Source: an uncultured Collinsella sp.
GTDB taxonomy: Bacteria > Actinomycetota > Coriobacteriia > Coriobacteriales > Coriobacteriaceae
Direction of reading: 5' to 3'
NCBI GenBank assembly: GCA_900547835.1
Contig: URIJ01000109.1
Coordinates: forward strand, 1 to 7,034
DNA length: 7,034 bases
The position numbers and the translations under genes were made by a program. The notes beneath the pieces were generated by a model that was not told the origin of the DNA, searched no databases, and saw only the letters and a program-made list of their open reading frames with translations. This document shows, one piece after another, positions 1 through 5,376 of the stretch. Numbering within the stretch: position 1 is the first letter of the stretch; the number at the start of each line of letters is the position of its first letter.

Positions 1-60
1 CGCGATTGGCGAAAATGCGTTGGTGGAAATGGTGAAAATTATATTGACGCTAACAACGTC

Positions 61-414
61 TTCGAGGGCGCGAGGGAGGACGCGCTCGCCTTCATGTCCT
101 TCCCCCGCGAGCACTGGCAGAAGATCAGGACGAACAACGTGCAGGAGCGCGCGAACCGCGAGATCAAGAGGAGGTACCGCTCGGTGCAGTCATTCCCCTC
201 CGAGGCGTCCATGATGCGGCTCGTGTGCGCGGTGCTCGCCGGCGAGGAGGGCAGGTGGGCCGCCCAGCGGGTCGCCTCGCCCGAGTCGGCCGCCCGCGCG
301 TCTGTCCCGGCTCCGGCACCGGAACCGCTCGAGGGCGAGAGGCTCGAGGCGGTCAGGCTGGCCGCGCACGAGGCCGTAAGGGAGGTCCTTGACCGCCACG
401 GCGTGGCGGAATAG
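61..414 (+). pseudogene. IS256/Mutator-family transposase, C-terminal fragment
   Basis: This is the last ~117 codons of an IS256-type DDE transposase, whose full-length relatives are about 400 residues. The reading frame shows the family's C-terminal block in order: FPREHW, then IRTNNVQERANREIKRR, then a FPSEASMMRLVCAVL segment. The NNxxERxNREIxRR block is the part generally taken to carry the catalytic glutamate. The two upstream aspartates and the N-terminal DNA-binding region are missing. Recognisable similarity begins around VFEGAREDALAF (from about position 61). The preceding in-frame codons do not look like transposase and are more AT-rich, so the element is truncated rather than merely cut by the window edge. 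After the conserved core comes an Ala/Pro/Glu-rich tail of about 47 residues, ending at TAG 412-414. Without its catalytic aspartates it cannot transpose by itself. Family assignment is firm; the exact breakpoint is approximate. Confidence 0.85.
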
Positions 415-450
415 CCTTAGGCGCAAGGGGCGCTGACGCGGCCCTCCCTC

Positions 451-479
451 TTACACCACAAAAATTCGCGCGATCTCTA
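451..479 (+). repeat. Probable right terminal inverted repeat of the IS256 remnant
   Basis: About 36 nt after the transposase stop is the string TTACACCACAAAAATTCGCG followed by CGATCTCT. IS256-group elements commonly end in a short inverted repeat containing a TTACAC-type sequence soon after the transposase stop, so this is the natural candidate for the right end. The left end is absent from the window, so the repeat cannot be confirmed by pairing, and the outer boundary is a guess. Confidence 0.35.
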
Positions 480-496
480 AGACGCACCAGATAGGC

Positions 497-537
497 AAAA
501 ACCGCCGCAAAAAGGGGGCCGGTTCCCTTCGCGGCAG
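497..537 (-). terminator. Rho-independent terminator of the DUF4143 ATPase gene
   Basis: Read on the minus strand, CTGCCGC (537-531) pairs with GCGGCGG (508-502), with one G-U wobble. Inside it AAGGG can pair with CCCTT. The outer stem is followed directly by TTTTT (501-497). It begins about 20 nt past the ATPase stop codon, the expected place and orientation for its terminator. It also sits just outside the presumed IS right end. Confidence 0.7.
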
Positions 538-557
538 CCGTTAATACGCCGAGCTTG

Positions 558-1727
558 TTATCGTAAAAGCCAATCACGCACCGAAACCACACTACAGTCT
601 TTCGACTCATACGTTGAGTCCACGCGGGCCACAACATAGCGCGCATCTTTTGCAATGTCGATCTCATCGCATACAGTCTGTAGGTGACGGGCGTACTTAT
701 CGTGATACGTTCTGGATGATTTTATTTCGATAGCCTTGGGACTCCCTGAGTTTGTACAGTCGAGCAAATCGATTTCACGCTTGCTGTCGTCCCTATAGAA
801 ATACAGCTCGGGATTCTCGCCCACGTTGAGATGGCTCTTCGCCGTTTCGGAAACGATGAGGTTTTCGAAAACGGCCCCCAGATAAGGGCTCTCCAATAGT
901 TGCTCCAGTGATCCAATTTTGAGCAAGTAGCAGAGCAGCCCCGTGTCGTAAAAATAGAGCTTGGGCGTTTTAGTTAGACGCTTCTTGGCATTTGCATAAT
1001 AGGGCTGCAGCGAAAACGTCAGGTAGCTCTGCTCCAGGATGGACAACCAGCTTTTAATGGTCGATACGTTCACGCCCGTATCTCGAGAAAGCGAGGATAT
1101 ATTGATGAGGGCACCGACGCTCTGAGCAATTATGGACAGAAACTTATGAAACTCCGCCTTATTGCGCACATCAAGCAGGCCCACAACATCGCGCTCAACA
1201 TAGGTATCGATATAGCTGGGGAAATAAACCGAGGACGGCATTCCGGCGGAACGCAGGCGAGGGTATCCCCCTTCGAGCGCGAACAAATCCACTTCCAGCT
1301 GCCCCTGCTGGCCCCTCTCCGCTTCTCGAAACGATAATGGCAGCAATTTTAAGATCCCGACTCGCCCGGCAAGAGACTGCCCGATGCTTTTCATCATCAA
1401 AAAGTTTTGCGAGCCTGTAAGGATGTATTGACCGGCGTCTCCCCGCTCATCCGAAACAACCTGGATCATTGAAAACAAATCCGGCGCGTATTGCGCCTCA
1501 TCGATGATGAGTCCGCCCTTTCGGTTGCGGATAAAACTCACCGGATCCTCCAAGGCCGCGCGCCTCGTTTGAGGGTCCTCAAGCGTGACGTAGGAATAGT
1601 CGGGAAAAGCATGCCGAACCAGCGTAGACTTACCGCTCTGCCTAGGCCCTGTCAACGACACAACAGGAAACCAGCCTGCCATGCGAATGAGCAACTCATG
1701 CAAATCCCTGTTAATGAACTCAGCCAT
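558..1727 (-). CDS. DUF4143-type AAA ATPase with PD-(D/E)XK-like C-terminal domain
   Basis: A 389-aa cytoplasmic P-loop ATPase of the AAA_14/DUF4143 family. Walker A is GPRQSGKST (27-35). Walker B is GLIIDEAQ (72-79). A sensor-like LTGSQN is at 103-108, the conserved GGYPRL at 153-158, and IDTYVERDV at 173-181. Residues ~200-270 form a winged-helix-like region that includes LYFYDTGLL. The C-terminus has nuclease-fold signatures: E288 in FENL, D320 in REIDLL, and E334/K336 in IEIKSS. Length is normal for the family and the frame is intact. The start at 1727 is chosen because AAGGGGAG lies 5 nt upstream of that ATG; an in-frame ATG at 1802 falls inside AT-rich repeats and has no such site. The role of these proteins is poorly known; some are discussed in toxin-antitoxin or mobile-element settings. 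The gene stands alone, is less GC-rich than its neighbours and lies next to an IS remnant, which suggests acquisition. Family call is strong; cellular function is unknown. Confidence 0.92.
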   Translation of the reverse strand: MAEFINRDLHELLIRMAGWFPVVSLTGPRQSGKSTLVRHAFPDYSYVTLEDPQTRRAALEDPVSFIRNRKGGLIIDEAQYAPDLFSMIQVVSDERGDAGQYILTGSQNFLMMKSIGQSLAGRVGILKLLPLSFREAERGQQGQLEVDLFALEGGYPRLRSAGMPSSVYFPSYIDTYVERDVVGLLDVRNKAEFHKFLSIIAQSVGALINISSLSRDTGVNVSTIKSWLSILEQSYLTFSLQPYYANAKKRLTKTPKLYFYDTGLLCYLLKIGSLEQLLESPYLGAVFENLIVSETAKSHLNVGENPELYFYRDDSKREIDLLDCTNSGSPKAIEIKSSRTYHDKYARHLQTVCDEIDIAKDARYVVARVDSTYESKDCSVVSVRDWLLR

Positions 1728-1750
1728 ATCAACTCCCCTTATAACGCTGT

Positions 1751-1816
1751 TACCATAATCGTATAGTATCATTTGCCATAATCTTATAGTAGCATTTACC
1801 ACAATCTTATAGCATT
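1751..1816. repeat. Three tandem 23-bp repeats upstream of the DUF4143 gene
   Basis: Units lie at 1751-1773, 1774-1796 and 1797-1816. The shared plus-strand core is CCATAATCTTATAG followed by GCATT or TCATT. The first two units are 23 bp with three differences; the third has lost three bases (GTA) and is 20 bp. Each unit contains an AT-rich imperfect dyad of the form ATAA-NN-TTAT. The array ends 24 bp before the ATPase start codon, so it covers the likely promoter. It may be a multi-site operator or contain the promoter; no clean -35/-10 pair could be fixed inside it. Confidence 0.75.
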
Positions 1817-1860
1817 CAAGTTCAAAAGCATTATTTATAGAGCCGAAATCTCAGACTCTA

Positions 1861-1907
1861 AATAACAAAAGCCGCCACAATGGGGACTGTCCCCATTGTG
1901 GTGGCTT
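1861..1907 (-). terminator. Long hairpin terminator after the MATE gene
   Basis: The segment 1869-1887 pairs with 1889-1907 around a single central base, giving a 19-bp inverted repeat with one mismatch (1874/1902). The core is ACAATGGGGAC / GTCCCCATTGT. On the minus strand the hairpin is followed by CTTTTGTTATTT, a reasonable U-rich tail, and it lies about 50 nt past the MATE stop. The arm length and symmetry exceed what termination needs, so it may be a dispersed REP-like palindrome doing the job of a terminator. Confidence 0.75.
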
Positions 1908-1955
1908 GCAGGCGAGTTAACTTGTTCGACTATCGTACGCCAGCCATGTCCGAGC

Positions 1956-3332
1956 CTAGAGCGTGGCAAGGCGCTTGGACTCGTGCGCGGCGAGCGCAAT
2001 GGAGATGATGCCAGTAATGGCATCGGCCACCACCAGGGCGATCCACACGCCCTCGACACCCATCATGTTGCCGAGGAGGTACATAAGCGGCACCGAGCAG
2101 ATCACATAGCGAAGCAGGCCCGTAAACGTGGCGACACCCACCTTCTCGACCGCCTGGAAATACATCGACATGGTCATGGCAAGATAGCCCAGGGCAACAG
2201 CCAGGATGACAGTACGCGTGGCGTTGGCGGCAACCTCAACGAGCGCAGGATCGCTGCCGGCAAAGAAGGCGCACACCGGGGTGGCGGCAAGCCAGAGCGC
2301 GACGGTGACCAGCGCCAGCGTCACAACCTGGTACTTAAGCGTGCAGGAGAGCGTCTCCTTAAGGCGTGCCCAAGCCTTTGCGCCGGCGTTGAAGGCAGCG
2401 ATGGGCTGCAGACCGTAGGAGAAGCACTGGGCAACCATCATGGTAATGTAGAGGATGTAGCCGTTGATCACGCCAAAGGCTGCGATGTAGAGCGAGCCCA
2501 TGTCGCCGCCGAGCGAACCCAAAAGCGAGTTGGCAACGGTATTAAAGATAAAGGTCGCACCCTGGACCAGGAAGAACGGGAAGCCGATCTTGAAGATCTG
2601 GCCGCAGATGGCGAGGTCGAGCTTAAGGTCGGCCAGGCTAATCTGGAGCTGGGACTTTTTGCCCCCGATGAACCAGAAGATACCGATGGCCCAGATACCG
2701 ATGGAAAGCCCGTAGTACACGCCGGCGCCCATAACGCCAAACTTGAGCACAAACGTGGAAAGCGCGAGCCAACAGATGGCGACGATGGCCGAAACGGTCA
2801 TGAGGTTGGCCTGGATCTGAACCTTCTCGTCCACACGCATCACAGCGGTGATCATCTGGCCAATGACCGTGAGCGGCAGCAGCACGGCGAAGGTGCGCAC
2901 GCCGGCAACGGTATCGGCCATGATGTCGGGCGTGGCGCCAAAGAATGTGCAGATGGGCTCGGTAAACACTGCCATCACCACAGCAAGCAGCACACTCACA
3001 ATCGTGGTAAGCCAAAAGCCCTGGCTAAACGCCTTGCTGGCGCCCTTAATGTCGCCGGCACCCAAAAGGTTGCCCACCACGGCGGGCACGCCGGTGCCAA
3101 ATAGGTTGCCAAAGGCCAGGTTAATGTACTCGACCGACATGATGATCGAGACGCAAGCCAGGCCGTGTGCACCCAGGCCCCAACCCATCACGAGGCCCTC
3201 AAGGACCACCATGATAATCTGGGCGAGCATACCCTGGCCGGTGATGATGGTGTACTTGCGCACCAGGCCGGGAATCGGCTGCGAGGCAAGCTCACGCTCC
3301 TCCTCAACAGCGGCGGTTGCTTCTTCTGCCAT
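1956..3332 (-). CDS. MATE-family multidrug/metabolite efflux transporter
   Basis: A 458-aa inner-membrane antiporter of the MATE family, which exports cationic or other small molecules using a Na+ or H+ gradient. Length is typical, and the hydrophobic profile fits about 12 membrane helices in two homologous halves. The first half contains GNLFGTGVPAVVGNLLGAGD (75-94). The second half carries the family hallmark GLQPIAAFNAGAKAWARLKE (307-326), resembling the MepA/DinF-type branch. An acidic, soluble N-terminus (about 18 residues) precedes the first helix. The start at 3332 is supported by AAAGGGGAG four bases upstream of the ATG; extension to 3461 would translate a simple repeat and a GC-rich leader, and is rejected. 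The gene follows the amidohydrolase gene by 100 nt on the same strand and ends at a strong terminator, so it may be the last gene of a two-gene transcript. The transported substrate cannot be told from sequence. Confidence 0.93.
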   Translation of the reverse strand: MAEEATAAVEEERELASQPIPGLVRKYTIITGQGMLAQIIMVVLEGLVMGWGLGAHGLACVSIIMSVEYINLAFGNLFGTGVPAVVGNLLGAGDIKGASKAFSQGFWLTTIVSVLLAVVMAVFTEPICTFFGATPDIMADTVAGVRTFAVLLPLTVIGQMITAVMRVDEKVQIQANLMTVSAIVAICWLALSTFVLKFGVMGAGVYYGLSIGIWAIGIFWFIGGKKSQLQISLADLKLDLAICGQIFKIGFPFFLVQGATFIFNTVANSLLGSLGGDMGSLYIAAFGVINGYILYITMMVAQCFSYGLQPIAAFNAGAKAWARLKETLSCTLKYQVVTLALVTVALWLAATPVCAFFAGSDPALVEVAANATRTVILAVALGYLAMTMSMYFQAVEKVGVATFTGLLRYVICSVPLMYLLGNMMGVEGVWIALVVADAITGIISIALAAHESKRLATL

Positions 3333-3357
3333 TGTTCTCCCCTTTCCATGAGAGATT

Positions 3358-3385
3358 GATGAATGGATGAATGGATGGATGGATG
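3358..3385. repeat. Tetranucleotide simple-sequence tract (GATG/AATG, 7 units)
   Basis: On the plus strand the units are GATG, AATG, GATG, AATG, GATG, GATG, GATG, preceded by a degenerate GATT. On the coding (minus) strand this is a run of CATC/CATT starting about 15 nt upstream of the MATE ribosome binding site. Such tracts can change length by slipped-strand mispairing. This one is noncoding on the chosen gene start, so it would alter leader length or spacing rather than reading frame. Confidence 0.85.
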
Positions 3386-3414
3386 GGCGGCACGCACGGG
3401 CTGTGGCACCGCCC
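3385..3414 (-). other. Hairpin in the amidohydrolase-MATE intergenic leader
   Basis: GGGCGG (3385-3390) is complementary to CCGCCC (3409-3414), with an 18-nt loop that can pair partly. It lies just after the amidohydrolase stop (3435-3433). On the minus strand it is followed by the CATC repeats and not by a U-tract, so it is not a convincing intrinsic terminator. It could protect or attenuate the transcript. Confidence 0.4.
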
Positions 3415-3432
3415 GGCGATGCAGCAGCCCCG

Positions 3433-5061
3433 CTAGGCCTCGTAGACCACCTTGCCGGCAATCATCGTGAGAGACGCCGTGGCCTCGAGGACCTCAGCCG
3501 GTTCGCAGTCAAAGAGGTTGCGGTCGAGCACGCAGATATCTGCCTGTTTGCCGCACGCGAGCGTACCGATGCGATCCTCGGCATGCATGGCGTAGGCGCT
3601 GCCGTAGGTGTAGGCGCGCAGGGCCTCGGCCATGGTGATGCGCTCCTGCGGGAACCACCCTTCTGGGTTGGAACCGTCCTCGAGCATGCGAAAGGCTGCG
3701 CCGTACACCTCCTCCATGGGCTCCAAGCCCACAACGGGGAAGTCGCTGCCCAAGTGCACCACGGCACCGCTGGCAAGCAGGCTGTGCAGGGGCCACGAAA
3801 GCGCTGCACGCTCGGGGCCCACGGCATCGTCCTTGGCAAGGTCAGCCATATCGAGCAGCATGTGCCACGGTTGCATGCCGGGGCATATACCAAGCTCCGC
3901 GTAGCGCGGCAGATCCTCGGGCTGAACCGTCTCGTTGTGCTCCATGGAGTGGCGGCAACCCCGCTTACCATGCAAGCGCTCGCCCTCCTCAAAGCAATCA
4001 AGCACAAAACGCACCGAGCGATCGCCGATCGTATGGACGCGCGTGTCAACGCCCCATTCCTGCGCCCTGACAATGGCGGCACGGATGCGCTCTGGATCCT
4101 CCGCGGGCTCACCGCAGGTATCGGGCGCGTTGGAATAGGGTTCAAGCATCCAAGCGGTGTGGTCGGAGCACACGCCATCAAGAAACTGCTTAAAGCCGTG
4201 CCACTCGACCTGCGTGCCAGGGAAGTTGTACTTGGCCTTGATTTGATCGAGCGTCAAGGACTCGTTTTCGAACAGGTCGGTGTACAGGAACACACGCAGC
4301 GGCAAGTCGCCCTTGGCATTAAGACCTGCCAACACCGCATACGGGTTTTCCATGCTCACAAACGTAGGATTGACCATGCCGACCGTAGTGATTCCCAGGG
4401 CATTGGCGCGCCGGGCGGTTTTTGTAAACGACGCGTCAACAACCTCGGGCGCTGGGTCGTAGACCTCGTCCATAAAGAAGACGCCGGCGTTGTTGGAAAA
4501 CACGCCCGTCAGATTGCCCTCGGCATCCTTAAGGATCTTGCCGCCTGCGGGATCGGGCGTCTGCGAAGTTACTCCCACCTTGTTGATGGCGCAGGTATTG
4601 GCACTAAAGGTATGCATGTCAACCTGCTGCAGAAAGACCGGGCGGTCCGAGATGTACTCATCGATCATCGCGGCTGTGGGCATCTCGGGGACATCCCACT
4701 GGAACTGGATAATCTGGCAGCCCAGAATCCACTCGTTATCGGGATGGTCGGCCGCAAACGCCACGACACGTTCCATCGCCATCTCAAAACTGGTGCAGTC
4801 GATGAGGTTGACGGCAAAATCGGGGTCGGTCATAAACGCGCCCTGGGCAAAATGCGTGTGCGAGTCGATCAGGCCGGGCATGACGAGCTGGTCGCCAAAG
4901 TCGCGCACCTCGGTATCGGGACCGATAAACGGTGCCAGGTGAGCATCGTCACCGCAGGCAACAATCTTATCACCGCGCACGGCAACGCCGCCCTTAAACG
5001 GCTCGAGCCCATCGCCGGTAAAGACGGCGTTGCTCTTGATAACTACATCAGCCTTGTCCAT
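3433..5061 (-). CDS. Metal-dependent amidohydrolase, YtcJ-like (amidohydrolase family 3)
   Basis: A 542-aa cytoplasmic TIM-barrel hydrolase of the amidohydrolase superfamily, group 3 (YtcJ / N-substituted formamide deformylase-like). These enzymes hydrolyse C-N bonds of amides or related groups with one or two metal ions. Visible metal and catalytic motifs are in order: MPGLIDSHTH with H68 and H70; KQFLDG with K291, the usual carbamylated-lysine position; HTIGDRS with H343; MEHNE with H375; and GSDFPV with D440. Both halves of the small beta-sandwich are present, N-terminal (~1-60) and C-terminal (~497-540, with GTLACGKQADICVLD). There is no signal peptide. The start at 5061 follows GAGGAGG with five spacer bases; the in-frame ATG at 5091 is less well placed. 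The gene lies upstream of the MATE gene on the same strand, with a long structured leader on its own 5' side. All expected ligands are present, so it should be active. The true substrate is unknown, as for most of the family. Confidence 0.92.
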   Translation of the reverse strand: MDKADVVIKSNAVFTGDGLEPFKGGVAVRGDKIVACGDDAHLAPFIGPDTEVRDFGDQLVMPGLIDSHTHFAQGAFMTDPDFAVNLIDCTSFEMAMERVVAFAADHPDNEWILGCQIIQFQWDVPEMPTAAMIDEYISDRPVFLQQVDMHTFSANTCAINKVGVTSQTPDPAGGKILKDAEGNLTGVFSNNAGVFFMDEVYDPAPEVVDASFTKTARRANALGITTVGMVNPTFVSMENPYAVLAGLNAKGDLPLRVFLYTDLFENESLTLDQIKAKYNFPGTQVEWHGFKQFLDGVCSDHTAWMLEPYSNAPDTCGEPAEDPERIRAAIVRAQEWGVDTRVHTIGDRSVRFVLDCFEEGERLHGKRGCRHSMEHNETVQPEDLPRYAELGICPGMQPWHMLLDMADLAKDDAVGPERAALSWPLHSLLASGAVVHLGSDFPVVGLEPMEEVYGAAFRMLEDGSNPEGWFPQERITMAEALRAYTYGSAYAMHAEDRIGTLACGKQADICVLDRNLFDCEPAEVLEATASLTMIAGKVVYEA

Positions 5062-5112
5062 GTGAGCCTCCTCAGGCATCTTTGGTTGCAACGCGGACGC
5101 GCCGCCCGCGTG

Positions 5113-5195
5113 GGCACTCGGTTGGGAGCGTAGCGCTCCCGCATCGGCGCGTGCCTACAAGCCGTGCTCGGACGTCTGTCCCACGTCCGCGGCTT
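5113..5195 (-). promoter_or_regulatory. Two-hairpin leader upstream of the amidohydrolase gene
   Basis: On the minus strand the upstream hairpin (5195-5159) has AAGCCG pairing with CGGCTT and CGGACGT pairing with ACGTCCG: 13 base pairs, a four-base bulge and a seven-base loop. The next hairpin (5155-5113) is closed by GGCAC/GTGCC and contains GGGAGCG-CTA-CGCTCCC, a seven-bp stem with a three-base loop. They end about 50 nt before the start codon. No U-tract follows either hairpin. The arrangement suggests a structured 5' leader; I do not recognise a known riboswitch class. Confidence 0.5.
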
Positions 5196-5264
5196 CGCGC
5201 TACACCCATTGATACACAGGGGCAAATCCGTGCCAAGGCCAGGGATCGCAAACGGTCAGTTTAA

Positions 5265-5294
5265 GCAGGTTTACACGCTTTACCTGCAGGTTTA
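5265..5294. promoter_or_regulatory. Candidate operator: GCAGGTTTA direct repeat with inverted half-site
   Basis: GCAGGTTTA occurs at 5265-5273 and again at 5286-5294, 21 bp apart, close to two helical turns. The inverse half-site ACCTGC at 5282-5287 overlaps the second copy and forms the 10-bp palindrome ACCTGCAGGT (5282-5291). The first GCAGGT and ACCTGC form an inverted repeat with an 11-bp spacer. Such phased half-sites upstream of the amidohydrolase gene would suit a dimeric regulator, possibly the adjacent LuxR protein. Confidence 0.4.
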
Positions 5295-5376
5295 TTGTCT
5301 GAGATTATTACCGCGTCATTACGCCCAACGGCGTGCCCGCCCACACGGCAAGACCCGCATGCAAGAAAGAATAGGA

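Larger units (their letters stand above)
5062..5376. other. 315-nt intergenic region between the LuxR and amidohydrolase genes
   Basis: No supportable gene lies here on either strand. The half nearest the amidohydrolase gene is GC-rich and folds into two strong hairpins (5113-5155 and 5159-5195). The half nearest the LuxR gene is more AT-rich and contains GCAGGT half-sites (5265-5294). A weak minus-strand promoter candidate is TTGGCA (about 5236-5231), 16 bases, then TATCAA (about 5214-5209). It would give a leader of about 140 nt for the amidohydrolase mRNA. Just after the LuxR stop, ACGCC-GTTG-GGCGT forms a short hairpin without a U-tract, so LuxR termination is unclear and read-through is possible. 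Confidence 0.6.

Noticed and set aside
353..667. 104-codon minus-strand frame across the IS end and the ATPase terminator
   Set aside because: It spans a terminator and overlaps both the transposase remnant and the ATPase 3' end in other frames, with no protein-like motif.
1728..1802. N-terminal extension of the ATPase to the ATG at 1802
   Set aside because: It would translate the AT-rich tandem repeats; the ATG at 1727 has a proper AAGGGGAG site and begins the usual family N-terminus.
1751..1816. CRISPR array
   Set aside because: The units abut each other with no spacers, there are only three, and no cas genes are present.
1896..3104. 402-codon open frame on the plus strand opposite the MATE gene
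   Set aside because: The translation is hydrophilic and full of His, Asp and Gly, a mirror of membrane-helix codons. No ribosome binding site or family motif supports it.
3333..3461. N-terminal extension of the MATE protein to the ATG at 3461
   Set aside because: It would translate the tetranucleotide tract into a PSIHPFIHSS-type low-complexity segment and overlap the amidohydrolase end; AAAGGGGAG marks 3332 as the start.
3462..4181. 239-codon minus-strand frame inside the amidohydrolase gene
   Set aside because: An out-of-frame shadow rich in Pro, Ser, Arg and Cys; the overlapping frame has intact catalytic motifs.
3367..5133. 588-codon open frame on the plus strand opposite the amidohydrolase gene
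   Set aside because: It is fully antisense to a gene with all family motifs and a strong ribosome binding site. Its translation is rich in His, Gly, Arg and Val without domain motifs, as expected for a GC-rich antisense frame.
5124..5140. Rho-independent terminator formed by GGGAGCG/CGCTCCC
   Set aside because: There is no T-tract on either strand after the stem, and on the minus strand it lies inside the leader of the amidohydrolase gene.
5265..5294. Classical lux box for acyl-homoserine-lactone LuxR
   Set aside because: The half-sites resemble ACCTGT-type sequences, but the spacing and orientation differ from the 20-bp lux box, and the neighbouring LuxR protein has a membrane sensor instead of an autoinducer-binding domain.
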